Of a stretch of DNA of 64,000 nt, positions 8,455-17,782 are shown in pieces. How positions within the stretch are numbered: position 1 is the first letter of the stretch; each line of letters starts with the position of its first letter. The notes beneath the pieces were generated by a model, which was given only the letters and a program-made list of their open reading frames with translations, was not told the origin of the DNA and ran no database searches. The position numbers and the translations under genes were made by a program. Origin of the DNA: Pseudomonas sichuanensis (GTDB lineage: Bacteria; Pseudomonadota; Gammaproteobacteria; Pseudomonadales; Pseudomonadaceae); contig NZ_QKVM01000003.1 in NCBI RefSeq assembly GCF_003231305.1, positions 1 through 64,000 on the forward strand. The letters run 5' to 3'.

Positions 8455-9354
8455 ATGCCGCCCGCCCGCCTGCTGCTGTTCTGTGCCTTGCTCACGGCCT
8501 CGGCGTCGAGCCTGGGCATGACCATCTACAAAACCACCGACGATTTCGGTGTGGCGTCTTATTCCGAAAGCCCCAGCCCAGGGGCGAAACCGTTGATCGT
8601 TCACGAGCCCATGGTCGAGCGTCTCGACGGCCAGGTGCGTCTGCAGACCGAGGCATTCCGTGGCGGCGTGCGTTTCGTTGCGCGTAACGAGCTGCATGTG
8701 CCCATGGAGGTCGAACTGCGCCTGAATGGCCTGGCCAATGCCTTCGGCGGCAATGCCCCGCGCCTGGTCAGGCGCGTGGTGCCCGCGCGATCCACCCAGG
8801 TACTCAGCGTCATCCTGGCAGCGCCCAGCGGGCCGTTGAAATACGTCAGCAAGTTCGAATACGCCATGGGTGATCCCATCCAGCGTACCCAGGGCTATCG
8901 CTACCCCTTCCCGTGGAAGGGCGGGCCGTTTCGCATCAGCCAGGGGCCCAATGGCCGCTTCAGCCATTTCGGCCCGAAGGGGCGCTATGCCATCGATATC
9001 GCCATGCCCGAGGGCACGCCGATCATCGCGGCCAGGGGTGGGGTGGTGGTCAGGATCGAGAACAGCCAGACCGGGCGTGGTAGCAACCCGGCGGGCAACT
9101 TCGTGCGCATCCTGCACTCGGACGGCACCATGGGCGTCTACCTGCACCTGATGCGCGGTTCGGTGGTGGTGGCAGAGGGGCAGCAGGTGGTGGTGGGGCA
9201 GGCGCTGGCCAAGTCGGGCAATACCGGTAACAGCAGCGGGCCGCATCTGCACTTCGTGGTGCAGCGCAACGTGGGGTTGGCGCTGGAGTCGATCCCCTAT
9301 CAGTTCGACCGGCCGATTGGCGGGATGCCGGATTTCACCGCAGGCAACCCCTGA
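8455..9354 (+). CDS. secreted M23-family metallopeptidase (LytM-like)
   Basis: The product is 299 residues with a signal peptide (MPPARLLLFCALLTASASS). The N-terminal half is a beta-rich domain of unknown role. The C-terminal M23 domain (about 150-280) has the zinc ligands: H...D in HFGPKGRYAIDIAMPEG, and the GPHLHF motif. Intact ligands suggest an active endopeptidase acting on peptidoglycan cross-links in the periplasm, not a degenerate EnvC/NlpD-type activator. No good Shine-Dalgarno is visible before the ATG. Confidence 0.88.
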   Translation: MPPARLLLFCALLTASASSLGMTIYKTTDDFGVASYSESPSPGAKPLIVHEPMVERLDGQVRLQTEAFRGGVRFVARNELHVPMEVELRLNGLANAFGGNAPRLVRRVVPARSTQVLSVILAAPSGPLKYVSKFEYAMGDPIQRTQGYRYPFPWKGGPFRISQGPNGRFSHFGPKGRYAIDIAMPEGTPIIAARGGVVVRIENSQTGRGSNPAGNFVRILHSDGTMGVYLHLMRGSVVVAEGQQVVVGQALAKSGNTGNSSGPHLHFVVQRNVGLALESIPYQFDRPIGGMPDFTAGNP

Positions 9355-9359
9355 AAAAC

Positions 9360-9425
9360 ATCGCGGGGCAAGCCCGCTCCCACGCCTGCACCACCAGCAG
9401 CGTGGGAGCGGGCTTGCCCCGCGAT
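9360..9425. repeat. REP pair
   Basis: Arms at 9360-9384 and 9401-9425 are perfect complements (ATCGCGGGGCAAGCCCGCTC and onward) around 16 bases. It sits between the convergent M23 peptidase and CorC-type genes, where it can form one long hairpin in both transcripts. Confidence 0.9.
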
Positions 9426-9441
9426 GGGTTGCAGATGCTGA

Positions 9442-10782
9442 TCAATCCAGCTTGAGCACCTTGGCCAACACGATCTTTGGCCCTTTCATCTTCTTGATGA
9501 TGATGCGCAGGCCTTCGACTTCCAGCACTTCCTCTTCCTCAGGCACGCGCTTGAGGGTCTCGTATATCAAGCCGGCAAGGGTTTCCGCCTCGATGTGATC
9601 GAGGTCGATGCCCAGCAGCCGCTCGACCTTGAACAACGGCGTATCGCCCCGTACCAGCAGCTTGCCGGGCTGGTAGGCAAGGATGCCGCGTTCGGTCTTG
9701 CGGTGTTCGTCCTGAATGTCGCCCACCAGCACTTCCAGCACGTCTTCCATGGTCAGGTAGCCGATCACCTTGCCGTCGGCCTCTTCGACCAGCACGAAGT
9801 GCGCGCCGCCTTTGCGGAACTGCTCGAGCAGTTGCGACAGCGGCATGTGCCGGGACACCCGCTCCAGTGGCCGGGCCAGGTCGTCCAGGTCGATGGTCTG
9901 CGGCAGGTGGTCCAGTTCGGCCAGCTCCAGCAGCAGGTCCTTGATGTGCAAAAGGCCGGTGAACTCTTCGCGCTCGGCGTCGTACACCGGGTAGCGGCTG
10001 AACTTGTGCCGGCGCAGCAGCGCGAGGATGTCCTTGAGCGGGGCATGGGCGTCGATGCTGACCATGTCCTCGCGTGAGTTGGCCCAGTCGACCACTTCCA
10101 GCTCGCCCATCTCCACTGCCGAGGCCAGCACGCGCATGCCCTGGTCGCTCGGGTCCTGGCCGCGGCTGGAGTGCAGGATCAGCTTGAGCTCCTCGCGGCT
10201 GTAGTGGTGCTCGTGGTGCGGGCCGGGCTCGCCTTGCCCGGCGATGCGCAGGATGGCGTTGGCGCTGGCGTTGAGCAGGTAGATGGCCGGGTACATCGCC
10301 CAGTAGAACAGGTACAGCGGCACCGCCGTCCACAGCGACAGCAGCTCGGGCTTGCGGATCGCCCAGGACTTGGGCGCCAGCTCGCCGACCACGATGTGCA
10401 GGTAGGAGATGACGAAGAACGCGACGAAGAACGAGATGCCCTTGATCAGCTCGGGAGAGTCGACGCCGAAGTAGGCCAGCAGCGGTTCGAGCAGGTGCGC
10501 GAACGCCGGCTCGCCGACCCAGCCCAGGCCCAGCGAAGCCAGGGTAATGCCCAGCTGGCAGGCCGACAGATAGGCGTCGAGCTGGTTGTGTACCTTGCGC
10601 AGGATGCTGCCACGCCAGCCATGCAGCTCGGCGATGGATTCGACGCGGGTGGAGCGCAGCTTGACCATGGCGAACTCGGCGGCAACGAAGAAGCCGTTGA
10701 GCAGCACCAGGAACAAGGCAAAGAGAATCATGCCGAAATCGGCGAACAACGAGGTGAGGCTGATACCAGGGGAAGGGTCCAT
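9442..10782 (-). CDS. CNNM/CBS/CorC-domain membrane protein (hemolysin-family transporter)
   Basis: The product is 446 residues. An N-terminal DUF21/CNNM transmembrane domain (about residues 10-190, four hydrophobic segments) is followed by two CBS domains (about 205-330; SREDMVSIDAHAPLKDIL, GYLTMEDVLEVLVGDI) and a CorC_HlyC domain (about 345-440). Homologues are linked to magnesium/cobalt efflux or tolerance; the older name hemolysin is not evidence of cytolysis. A terminator at 10819-10846 separates it from phoBR upstream, so it has its own promoter. The Shine-Dalgarno is weak. Confidence 0.88.
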   Translation of the reverse strand: MDPSPGISLTSLFADFGMILFALFLVLLNGFFVAAEFAMVKLRSTRVESIAELHGWRGSILRKVHNQLDAYLSACQLGITLASLGLGWVGEPAFAHLLEPLLAYFGVDSPELIKGISFFVAFFVISYLHIVVGELAPKSWAIRKPELLSLWTAVPLYLFYWAMYPAIYLLNASANAILRIAGQGEPGPHHEHHYSREELKLILHSSRGQDPSDQGMRVLASAVEMGELEVVDWANSREDMVSIDAHAPLKDILALLRRHKFSRYPVYDAEREEFTGLLHIKDLLLELAELDHLPQTIDLDDLARPLERVSRHMPLSQLLEQFRKGGAHFVLVEEADGKVIGYLTMEDVLEVLVGDIQDEHRKTERGILAYQPGKLLVRGDTPLFKVERLLGIDLDHIEAETLAGLIYETLKRVPEEEEVLEVEGLRIIIKKMKGPKIVLAKVLKLD

Positions 10783-10818
10783 GATGGAGTTTTACGGGGT
10801 CCGTCTGCTGAAAAGTAA

Positions 10819-10846
10819 GAAAAAAAGTGCCAGCTTTTGCTGGCAC
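10819..10846 (-). terminator. intrinsic terminator of phoBR
   Basis: GTGCCAGC (10827-10834) and GCTGGCAC (10839-10846) form a perfect 8-bp stem. On the minus strand the stem is followed by seven T. It stops transcription from phoR before the CorC-type gene. Confidence 0.92.
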
Positions 10847-10908
10847 AGGGGATCCAATGTAGCGGCTGAAGCCGCAAAAGCAAAGGGGATGGCTATGCCC
10901 GGTTGGCG

Positions 10909-10973
10909 CATCGCGGGGCAAGCCCGCTCCCACGGATCTGCAACGGCAGCGTGGGAGCGGGCTTGCCCCGCGA
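10909..10973. repeat. REP pair downstream of phoR
   Basis: Arms lie at 10909-10934 and 10950-10973 with a 15-base loop. The pair sits between the phoR stop and its terminator, so it is transcribed in the phoBR mRNA 3' end. Confidence 0.88.
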
Positions 10974-10977
10974 GGGA

Positions 10978-12285
10978 TCAACCCTTGTTCGCGACCAATT
11001 GTGCCGGCGCAAAATGACAGGTGAAGGTGCTGCCATGCCCCGGCACGCTGCTGATTTCCAGGCGCCCGCGATGGCGCATCAGCACGTGCTTGACGATCGC
11101 CAGGCCCAACCCGGTGCCGCCGGTGTTGGAGGCGCGGCTGGAGTCGACGCGGTAGAAGCGTTCGGTCAGGCGCGGCAGGTGCTTGGCCTCGATGCCGACG
11201 CCCGAGTCCTGCACCGACAGGTGCGCGCCCTGGTCATCGGCCCACCAGCGAATGCGGATAGTGCCCTCATCCTGGGTGTACTTGACTGCGTTGAACACCA
11301 GGTTGGAGAACGCGCTGCGCAGTTCCGATTCGCTGCCCTTCAAGCGGATGCCGGGTGCGGCCTCCAGGGTGATGCGCTGGTTGCGCGGGCCGGACAGCGC
11401 CTGGGCATCGTTTTTGATGGCAGTGAGCAGGGCGTCGACCAGCACCGGCTGGTTGTCCGAGGGGTAGTCGGTGGCTTCGAGCTTGGCCAGCAGCAGCAGG
11501 TCGTTGAGCAGGGTCTGCATGCGCGAGCCTTGCGCGCTCATCTGTTGCAGCGCACGGCCCCAGCGCGGGTTCACGCCTTCGACGTTGTCCAGCAGGGTTT
11601 CCAGGTAGCCGGTGATCACTGTCAGCGGCGTGCGCAGCTCGTGGCTGACGTTGGCGACGAAGTCCTTGCGCATCTGTTCGAGCTGATGGATGCGGGTCAC
11701 GTCGCGTACCAGCATCAGGTGCTCGTTGTTGCCGTAGCGGGTGAGTTGCAGCTGCACGCGCAGCCGGTCGTTGATCGGTGAGGGGATCTCGAGCGGCTCG
11801 GCATAGTTTTCCGCTTCGAAGTATTCCTTGAAGCGCGGGTGGCGCACCAGGTTGGTCACCGGTTGGCCGCCGTCCTGCGGGGTCTTGAAGCCCAGCAGGG
11901 TTTCGGCAGCGCGGTTCCACCATTCCAGGTTGCCTTCGCTGTCGAGCATGATCACCGCGTCACGCAGTGCGGCGGTGGACTCCTGCACCCGATCGATCAC
12001 CGCCTGCAGGCGGCCACGCACGCGCTGGTCGCGGCGCTGCAGGTGATAGATGCTGTCGAACACCTCGCCCCACAGGCCATAGCCGTCCGGCGGTGCCTCA
12101 TCGGGCTGGTGGTGGCGCAGCCAGTCGTGCAGGCGCAGCAGCTGCTTGAGCGTCCAGCCCAGGTAGAACGCCAGGCCGATGGCCAGGCTCCAGCCGTAGA
12201 AACCGCTGACCAGGCCGCCGATCAGGCAGACGGTGATCAGCAGCAACATGTGGCGAATCAGGGTTGCGTGCCAGTTCTGGTTCAA
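10978..12285 (-). CDS. phoR: phosphate-regulon sensor histidine kinase PhoR
   Basis: The product is 435 residues. Two hydrophobic segments near the N-terminus (about 9-50) anchor it in the inner membrane. A PAS-type domain (about 95-195) precedes the dimerisation/phosphoacceptor helix with H215 (FVANVSHELRTP). The ATPase domain shows the N box (FSNLVFNAVKY), G1 (DSGVGI) and G2 (GTGLGLAIV) motifs. It phosphorylates PhoB when phosphate is scarce and is restrained by Pst-PhoU. It is co-transcribed after phoB, 36 bases downstream. Confidence 0.96.
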   Translation of the reverse strand: MNQNWHATLIRHMLLLITVCLIGGLVSGFYGWSLAIGLAFYLGWTLKQLLRLHDWLRHHQPDEAPPDGYGLWGEVFDSIYHLQRRDQRVRGRLQAVIDRVQESTAALRDAVIMLDSEGNLEWWNRAAETLLGFKTPQDGGQPVTNLVRHPRFKEYFEAENYAEPLEIPSPINDRLRVQLQLTRYGNNEHLMLVRDVTRIHQLEQMRKDFVANVSHELRTPLTVITGYLETLLDNVEGVNPRWGRALQQMSAQGSRMQTLLNDLLLLAKLEATDYPSDNQPVLVDALLTAIKNDAQALSGPRNQRITLEAAPGIRLKGSESELRSAFSNLVFNAVKYTQDEGTIRIRWWADDQGAHLSVQDSGVGIEAKHLPRLTERFYRVDSSRASNTGGTGLGLAIVKHVLMRHRGRLEISSVPGHGSTFTCHFAPAQLVANKG

Positions 12286-12321
12286 TTGACAGTCCTTGTA
12301 CTACGGGCGTCTGGGCTTCGG

Positions 12322-13011
12322 TCAGCTCTTGGTCGAGAACCGATAGCCAGTGCCGCGGACGGTTTGTACCAGATTTTCGTAGGCTTCACCCAGCGCCTTG
12401 CGCAGGCGACGGATGTGCACGTCGACCGTGCGCTCCTCGACGTAGACATTGCCGCCCCAGACCTGGTCGAGCAGCTGGCCGCGGGTGTAGGCGCGCTCCT
12501 GGTGAGTCATGAAGAACTGCAGCAGGCGGTATTCGGTGGGGCCCATCTCGGCAGGCCTGCCGTCGATGGTCACACGGTGGCTGATCGGGTCGAGCAGCAG
12601 GCCGCCCACTTCGATGGGGGCTTCGCTGTCGCTCGGGCCGGTGCGGCGCAGCACGGCCTTGAGGCGTGCCACCAGCTCGCGCGGCGAGAACGGCTTGGTG
12701 ATGTAGTCGTCGGCGCCGACTTCCAGGCCCTGGATCTTGTTGTCCTCTTCGCCCTTGGCGGTGAGCATGATGATCGGAATATCGCCGGTCAGCTCGTCGC
12801 GCTTGAGGCGGCGTGCCAGTTCGATGCCCGAGGTGCCCGGCAGCATCCAGTCGAGCAGGATCAGGTCCGGCTTGCGGTCGACGATGATGGCGTGGGCCTG
12901 TTGCGAGTTCTCCGCCTCAAGGCAGTCATAGCCAGCCATTTCCAATGCAACGGCGATCATCTCGCGGATAGGCGCTTCGTCGTCGACGATCAGAATGTTT
13001 CTGCCAACCAT
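12322..13011 (-). CDS. phoB: phosphate-regulon response regulator PhoB
   Basis: This transcription factor activates phosphate-starvation genes at Pho boxes. The product is 229 residues from ATG at 13011, with GAGAGG 9 bases upstream, and matches the E. coli PhoB length; a TTG six bases earlier is too near that site. The receiver domain has D10-D11, the phosphorylation site D54 ([12 protein letters not shown]) and K in TKPFS. The winged-helix OmpR/PhoB DNA-binding domain spans about 125-227 ([20 protein letters not shown]). A Pho box at 13066-13083 indicates autoregulation. Confidence 0.97.
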   Translation of the reverse strand: MVGRNILIVDDEAPIREMIAVALEMAGYDCLEAENSQQAHAIIVDRKPDLILLDWMLPGTSGIELARRLKRDELTGDIPIIMLTAKGEEDNKIQGLEVGADDYITKPFSPRELVARLKAVLRRTGPSDSEAPIEVGGLLLDPISHRVTIDGRPAEMGPTEYRLLQFFMTHQERAYTRGQLLDQVWGGNVYVEERTVDVHIRRLRKALGEAYENLVQTVRGTGYRFSTKS

Positions 13012-13065
13012 GCTCAATTACCTCTCCCGGGAACGGTGTCTTGGCCCGCATTAGATAACGGAATT

Positions 13066-13083
13066 ATTGCAGCTGTGTGACAG
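13066..13083 (-). promoter_or_regulatory. Pho box of phoB
   Basis: On the minus strand the site reads CTGTCACACAGCTGCAAT: half-sites CTGTCAC and CTGCAAT with a 4-base spacer, close to the CTGTCAT consensus. It lies 55 bases before the phoB ATG and also within the 175-base divergent region shared with the secreted-repeat gene on +. Confidence 0.78.
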
Positions 13084-13186
13084 GGCATGGGCAGTTCTGG
13101 CGACATTGCATGACTGGGCTAGGCTTCACAGGGCCGCTGTAGCGGCTACCAGAACCCTTCCACCCCCCGAAACGATGGTGATTCCA

Positions 13187-13555
13187 ATGACACGACATAC
13201 GCTGAGCTGGATGGCCCTTTGCGCTGCGCTGGCAGTGCCGGGGGTGGCGTCGGCTCATCACGCCATGGAGAAGGATGGCATGTGGGTCGACCACAACGGC
13301 ATGACCCTGTACACCTTCGACAAGGATGCAGGCGGCAAGTCGATGTGCAACGGTGATTGCGCGACCAACTGGCCGCCGCTGAAGGTCACGGCCGGTGAAA
13401 AAGCCGAAGGCAAGTGGACGCAGATCAAGCGTGACGACGGTTCGATGCAGTGGGCTTACGATGGCAAGCCGCTGTACACCTTCGTCAAGGACAAGAAAGC
13501 CGGGGACATGACCGGCGATGGCATGAAGGACGTCTGGCACGTGGCCAAGCCCTGA
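13187..13555 (+). CDS. small secreted protein with lipoprotein_15-type repeats (COG4315-like)
   Basis: The product is 122 residues: a signal peptide (MTRHTLSWMALCAALAVPGVASA) and two copies of a short repeat, DHNGMTLYTFDKD and DGKPLYTFVKD. This is the pattern of the secreted-repeat family known by COG4315, whose function is unknown. Two Cys (CNGDC) are conserved in type. ATG 13187 is chosen for the signal peptide; an ATG at 13175 is also in frame. It diverges from phoB across the Pho box, so phosphate control is possible but not shown. Confidence 0.8.
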   Translation: MTRHTLSWMALCAALAVPGVASAHHAMEKDGMWVDHNGMTLYTFDKDAGGKSMCNGDCATNWPPLKVTAGEKAEGKWTQIKRDDGSMQWAYDGKPLYTFVKDKKAGDMTGDGMKDVWHVAKP

Positions 13556-13563
13556 CGCGATTG

Positions 13564-13639
13564 GCGTGGGAGCGGGCTTGCCCCGCGATGAGTGCGGTGA
13601 AGCCACCATCGCAATCGCGGGGCAAGCCCGCTCCCACGC
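13564..13639. repeat. REP pair between convergent genes
   Basis: Arms at 13564-13589 and 13614-13639 are perfect complements over 26 bases. The pair separates the COG4315-like gene (+) from ubiA (-) and is the only terminator-like structure there. Confidence 0.9.
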
Positions 13640-13655
13640 CAGCTTCTGCCCGGTG

Positions 13656-14546
13656 CTAGCGCAACGCGTAATCCAGCGCCACCCCGATAAACATCAGCAT
13701 CCCCGCCCAGTGGTTGTGCAGGAACGCCTTGAAGCACGATTCTCGGTCCAGCTTGCGCGTCGACCAGAATTCCCAGGCGAAGCATACCGCTGCCGCCAGC
13801 AGCCCCAGATGGAACCAGCCCCCCAGCTCGAAACGGCTGCCGGCCAGCAGCAGGCAGCCCAGCGACAGCATCTGCAGGCCGAGGATGATCACCCGGTCGG
13901 CCTCGCCGAACAGGATGGCGGTGGATTTCACCCCGATCTTCAGGTCGTCGTCGCGGTCGACCATGGCGTAGTAGGTGTCATAGCCCACCGTCCACAGCAG
14001 GTTGGCGATGTACAGCAGCCAGGCGGCGGCCGGCAGCTCGCCACCGGCGGCGGTGAAGGCCATGGGGATGCCCCAGGAGTACGCGGCACCCAGCACCACC
14101 TGTGGGTAATAGGTGTAGCGCTTCATGAACGGGTAGCAGAACGCCAGGGCCACGGCGCCGAACGACAGCCAGACGGTGCGGGCATTGGTGCACAGCACCA
14201 GCAGAAAACTCACCCCCACCAGCACGGCGAACAGCACCAAGGCTTCGCGTGGCTTGACCCTGCCACTGGCCAGCGGCCGGTCGGCGGTGCGTTTGACGTG
14301 GCCGTCCACCTTGCGGTCGGCGAAGTCGTTGATGCAGCAGCCGGCGGCACGCATCAGCACCACCCCCAGGCCGAAGATCAGCACGTTGGCCACGCTGGGT
14401 GCGCCATTGCCGGCGATCCACACGGCCATCAGCGTCGGCCACAGCAGCAGGTAGATGCCGATCGGGCGGTCCATGCGGCTCAGCTGGACGAAGTCCCAGG
14501 CCCGTGGGTGCAGGCGGTTGAGCGATTTGAGCAGTTGCAGGTACAT
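13656..14546 (-). CDS. ubiA: 4-hydroxybenzoate octaprenyltransferase UbiA
   Basis: This membrane enzyme prenylates 4-hydroxybenzoate in ubiquinone synthesis. The product is 296 residues from ATG 14546, which overlaps the ubiC stop (TGATG) and follows AGGAGG. Both Asp-rich prenyl-diphosphate motifs are present ([10 protein letters not shown] and [12 protein letters not shown]), along with several hydrophobic helices. The overlap with ubiC implies translational coupling, and the pathway order UbiC then UbiA matches the gene order. Confidence 0.96.
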   Translation of the reverse strand: MYLQLLKSLNRLHPRAWDFVQLSRMDRPIGIYLLLWPTLMAVWIAGNGAPSVANVLIFGLGVVLMRAAGCCINDFADRKVDGHVKRTADRPLASGRVKPREALVLFAVLVGVSFLLVLCTNARTVWLSFGAVALAFCYPFMKRYTYYPQVVLGAAYSWGIPMAFTAAGGELPAAAWLLYIANLLWTVGYDTYYAMVDRDDDLKIGVKSTAILFGEADRVIILGLQMLSLGCLLLAGSRFELGGWFHLGLLAAAVCFAWEFWSTRKLDRESCFKAFLHNHWAGMLMFIGVALDYALR

Positions 14547-15103
14547 CAGCGGGTTGCCTCCTTGGCCGCTTGCCACAGCGCCGGCAGGAAAATCTCTGCC
14601 ACCAGCAGGTCGAGGCCGGCACGCTCGAAGCGCGAACGCCGCCCCCACAGCCCGGCATGGGCGGCCTCGGCAGGCAACCAGCCCTGTGGATAACTGCACA
14701 CTTCGATGGGGTGGCGGACGAACGCCTGGTCGCAGAACAGCAACTCACCGAGCGAGCGGGTGCCCAGGGTTTCCAGGTCCAGGCCGCCGCGTTCCAGCAC
14801 ACTGCGCCCGGCCACGCTGCGGGCGAACACCCAGGGCTGGCCATGGCCGCGCAGGTAGACCTCACGCACCCAGCCCTGTTCGCCAGGCGCAAGGCCAAGC
14901 GCTGCACATTCGTCATCGCGCAGTGGTTGCCAGCCTTCGAACAAGGGCGTGACGCTGAAGTGGTCGTGGGACAGGTGGGTCAGGCGGCGGGTCAGAGAGC
15001 CTTGGTCGAACAGCCAGTCGAGGGTCGGCTGGTCGAGCGCGCTCGCCAGTTGTGGATACGGCAGCCACGCGACAGCGGCTGCTTGCGGGGTTTCGTACGA
15101 CAC
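14546..15103 (-). CDS. ubiC: chorismate pyruvate-lyase UbiC
   Basis: UbiC converts chorismate to 4-hydroxybenzoate and pyruvate, the first committed step to ubiquinone. The product is 185 residues, starting at GTG 15103 ([15 protein letters not shown]); the length fits the family. A conserved Arg stretch, WVREVYLRG, and the C-terminal Glu in LLVAEIFLP match the expected active-site regions. It is transcribed with ubiA. Confidence 0.93.
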   Translation of the reverse strand: MSYETPQAAAVAWLPYPQLASALDQPTLDWLFDQGSLTRRLTHLSHDHFSVTPLFEGWQPLRDDECAALGLAPGEQGWVREVYLRGHGQPWVFARSVAGRSVLERGGLDLETLGTRSLGELLFCDQAFVRHPIEVCSYPQGWLPAEAAHAGLWGRRSRFERAGLDLLVAEIFLPALWQAAKEATR

Positions 15104-15204
15104 GTCGGTATGCTTGTGACAGCCAGAGAGGCGGCGAGCTTAGCATGATTGCCCTGGCGGCTTGCATACAGTACAAAGCCCGGACGAGATTGCGCGGTGC
15201 CTCT

Positions 15205-15270
15205 ATCGCGGGGCAAGCTCGCTCCCACTGGGTCCATGTAAGTCCCGTGGGAGCGGGCTTGCCCCGCGAT
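15205..15270. repeat. REP pair upstream of rubredoxin
   Basis: Arms lie at 15205-15228 and 15247-15270, with one mismatch (AAGCTCGC against GCGGGCTT). Unusually it lies in the divergent ubiC/rubredoxin gap, not at a gene 3' end. Confidence 0.85.
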
Positions 15271-15318
15271 TAGGCCATCAGCAGCGACACATCAAGCCTG
15301 ACCGAGGAACGACCCCCC

Positions 15319-15486
15319 ATGAAGAAGTGGCAATGTATTGTCTGTGGCCTGATCTACGACGAAGCCGAAGGCTGGCCGGATGACGGCATCGCCCCGGGTA
15401 CCCGCTGGGAAGACGTGCCGCAAGACTGGCTATGCCCCGACTGCGGCGTGGGCAAGAGCGACTTCGAAATGATCGCCATCGGCTGA
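15319..15486 (+). CDS. rubA: rubredoxin
   Basis: The product is 55 residues, a one-iron electron carrier. Cys6, Cys9, Cys39 and Cys42 (CIVCG and CPDCG) make the FeS4 site, and the aromatic/acidic pattern between them ([20 protein letters not shown]) is typical. The downstream rubredoxin reductase gene starts 32 bases later. Rubredoxins serve alkane hydroxylases or oxidative-stress pathways; no hydroxylase gene is in view. Confidence 0.95.
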   Translation: MKKWQCIVCGLIYDEAEGWPDDGIAPGTRWEDVPQDWLCPDCGVGKSDFEMIAIG

Positions 15487-15518
15487 TCGCAACCCTACTG
15501 GAAAGAGGAAGCACCTGC

Positions 15519-16667
15519 ATGACGTCCCCCGTGGTGATCATCGGCACCGGCCTTGCCGGCTACAACCTGGCCCGCGAGTTTCGCAAACTCGACAGTGAAA
15601 CGCCGCTGTTGCTGATTACCGCCGACGACGGCCGCTCCTACTCCAAGCCGATGCTCTCCACCGGCTTCGCCAAGGGCAAGGACGCCGACGGCCTGTGCAT
15701 GGCCGAGCCCGGTGCCATGGCCGAGCAGCTCAAGGCCGAGGTTCGCACCCATACCCGTATCAGCGGCATCGACCCAGGGCACAAGCGCCTGTGGATCGGT
15801 GAGGAAGCGGTCGAGTACCGCGACTTGATCCTGGCCTGGGGTGCGCAGACCGTGCAGGTTCCGGTTGAAGGCGATGCCGGCGACCAGGTGTTCCCGATCA
15901 ACGACCTCGAGGACTACGCGCGCTTCCGTGCCGCCGCCGCCGGCAAGCAGCGGGTGCTGATCCTCGGCGCCGGCCTGATCGGTTGCGAGTTCGCCAACGA
16001 CATGACCCTGGGTGGCTACCAGTGCAACGTGGTGGCACCCTGCGAGCAGGTGATGCCGACCCTGCTGCACCCCGCCGCTGCCAGCGCCGTGCAGGCGGGC
16101 CTTGAGGGCCTGGGCGTGCGCTTCCACCTGGGGCCGGTGCTGACCCGCCTGCAGCGGGTGGGCGCGGCCCTCGAAGCGCACCTGTCCGACGGCAGCGTGA
16201 TCCCCTGCGACCTGGTGGTTTCAGCCATTGGCCTGCGCCCACGCACCGACCTGGCGGCCGCCGCCGGTTTGCAGGTGAACCGTGGCGTGGTGGTCGATCG
16301 CCAGCTGCGCACCTCCCACGCCAATATCTTTGCCTTGGGCGATTGCGCCGAAGTCGATGGCATCAACCTGCTGTACGTCATGCCCCTGATGACCTGCGCC
16401 CGTGCCCTGGCCCAGACCTTGGCCGGCAACCCCACGGCGGTCGCTTATGGGCCGATGCCTGTCACCGTGAAGACCCCGGCCTGCCCACTGGTGGTGTCAC
16501 CCCCACCCGCCGGCCAGGAAGGTACCTGGCAGGTGCAAGGCAGCGGCGCCGACCTCAAAGTGCTGTGCCACGGGGCTGACGGCCAACTGTTGGGCTACGC
16601 CCTCACGGGCGCGGCCGTCATGGAGAAACTGGCGTTGAATCGCCAGTTACCGCCGCTGTTGGCGTAA
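15519..16667 (+). CDS. rubredoxin-NAD(+) reductase
   Basis: This FAD enzyme passes electrons from NADH to rubredoxin. The product is 382 residues from ATG 15519 after AAAGAGGA. Two Rossmann motifs are visible: [17 protein letters not shown] at 5-21 for FAD and [16 protein letters not shown] near 145 for NAD. The second FAD motif, [12 protein letters not shown], is near residue 275. Operon partner: the rubredoxin gene just upstream. Confidence 0.93.
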   Translation: MTSPVVIIGTGLAGYNLAREFRKLDSETPLLLITADDGRSYSKPMLSTGFAKGKDADGLCMAEPGAMAEQLKAEVRTHTRISGIDPGHKRLWIGEEAVEYRDLILAWGAQTVQVPVEGDAGDQVFPINDLEDYARFRAAAAGKQRVLILGAGLIGCEFANDMTLGGYQCNVVAPCEQVMPTLLHPAAASAVQAGLEGLGVRFHLGPVLTRLQRVGAALEAHLSDGSVIPCDLVVSAIGLRPRTDLAAAAGLQVNRGVVVDRQLRTSHANIFALGDCAEVDGINLLYVMPLMTCARALAQTLAGNPTAVAYGPMPVTVKTPACPLVVSPPPAGQEGTWQVQGSGADLKVLCHGADGQLLGYALTGAAVMEKLALNRQLPPLLA

Positions 16668-16855
16668 ATGACGGGCGTTCTGTCGGATTTCTCCTGTTCT
16701 TGCCGCGACAATGGCCGCCCAGGTACTGGCGCGGCCCCGGACGGCGTGCCATTCTCACTGGCGTCTACCGCAGCCTAGAGCCTGCGGTGCCTTGAACGCT
16801 GCCGCCCTTGGCAGCACGGCATAACAACAAGAAATTCCGTCAAAGAGGCTTCACT

Positions 16856-17152
16856 ATGCGTAAACCAGAACTCGCCGCCGTCATCGCCGACAAGGCCGAT
16901 CTGACCAAGGAAAAGGCCAACCAGGTCTTGAACGCGATTCTCGACAGCATCACCGGCGCACTCGACAAGGACACCGTCACCCTGGTCGGTTTCGGCACCT
17001 TCGAGAAACGTCACCGTGGCGCCCGCACCGGCAAGAACCCGCAAACCGGCGAGCCGGTCAAGATCAAGGCCAGCAACACCGTCGCCTTCAAGCCAGGCAA
17101 GAACCTGCGCGACAGCGTCAACGTACCGGCCAAGCCTGCCAAGAAGAAGTGA
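16856..17152 (+). CDS. hupA: histone-like DNA-binding protein HU
   Basis: HU is a small basic nucleoid protein that bends DNA. The product is 98 residues from ATG 16856 after AAAGAGG. The HU/IHF signature GFGTFEKRHRGARTGKNP (about 46-63) is present. The Lys/Pro/Ala-rich C-terminal tail (PAKPAKKK) extends beyond the usual 90 residues, as in Pseudomonas HU. Pseudomonads carry several HU genes, so the symbol hupA is likely, not certain. Confidence 0.92.
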   Translation: MRKPELAAVIADKADLTKEKANQVLNAILDSITGALDKDTVTLVGFGTFEKRHRGARTGKNPQTGEPVKIKASNTVAFKPGKNLRDSVNVPAKPAKKK

Positions 17153-17176
17153 TCGGCAACGAAATCGGTCATTCGA

Positions 17177-17207
17177 ACGGGCGCCCTTGAGGCGCCCGTT
17201 GTGTTTG
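17177..17207 (+). terminator. intrinsic terminator after HU gene
   Basis: ACGGGCGCC (17177-17185) pairs with GGCGCCCGT (17191-17199) around CTTGA, followed by the T-rich TGTGTTTGTG. It begins 24 bases after the stop. Confidence 0.85.
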
Positions 17208-17294
17208 TGCGGTGAAAATGCAGCGAACTTGCATAAACCGCCCAGGAAGCGGATAAACTGCGCGACTCAGTCATTTTTCAATCGAGGCGCGTTG

Positions 17295-17669
17295 ATGAAG
17301 TTTCGCTTTCTTCTATGGGCCATGGGGCTGCTGATGGCCAAGGCCAGCCGCAACAACCCGGCGTTCCAGCAGCAGCTGCAGGACAAGGACCTGGTGTTCC
17401 AGATGCAGACGCTGGACGGCAAGGTGGCCCGCCATTTCGTGGTCAAGGATCAACGCATCAGCAGCAAGGGCGGCCTGCACCCGCAACCGGCGTTCGCCAT
17501 TGCGTTCAAGGATGCCGGCTACGGCTTCGCCACCCTGCAGGCGAGCAACAAGCAGTTGGCGTTCATGCAGGGCATTCAGGACAAGAGCATCCAGATCAAG
17601 GGCAACCCGGCGCTGGTGATCTGGTTCCAGGGCTTGATGAAATACCTGAAGCCGAAGAAGAAGGGCTGA
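17295..17669 (+). CDS. conserved hypothetical protein (possible SCP2-like fold)
   Basis: The product is 124 residues; ATG 17295 follows GAGG by 7 bases. There is a short hydrophobic N-terminus but no clear cleavage site. The middle (LVFQMQTLDGKVARHFVVKDQRISSKGGLHPQPAFAIAFKDA) and the end (IKGNPALVIWFQGLMKYLKP) resemble SCP2 sterol-carrier-like lipid-binding proteins in pattern. That is a loose inference. The tail is lysine-rich. Confidence 0.72.
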   Translation: MKFRFLLWAMGLLMAKASRNNPAFQQQLQDKDLVFQMQTLDGKVARHFVVKDQRISSKGGLHPQPAFAIAFKDAGYGFATLQASNKQLAFMQGIQDKSIQIKGNPALVIWFQGLMKYLKPKKKG

Positions 17670-17690
17670 TACACAACACAGAAGAATGCA

Positions 17691-17766
17691 CCTGTGGGAG
17701 CGGGTTTACCCGCGAATACGGTTGTGGATAACCCACCGCATTCGCGGGTAAACCCGCTCCCACAGG
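17691..17766. repeat. REP pair, GGGTTTACCCG type
   Basis: Arms at 17691-17718 and 17741-17766 contain GGGAGCGGGTTTACCCGCG and its complement. It lies between the convergent SCP2-like (+) and HDOD (-) genes. Confidence 0.9.
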
Positions 17767-17782
17767 CAGAGGCCCGGCTGAA

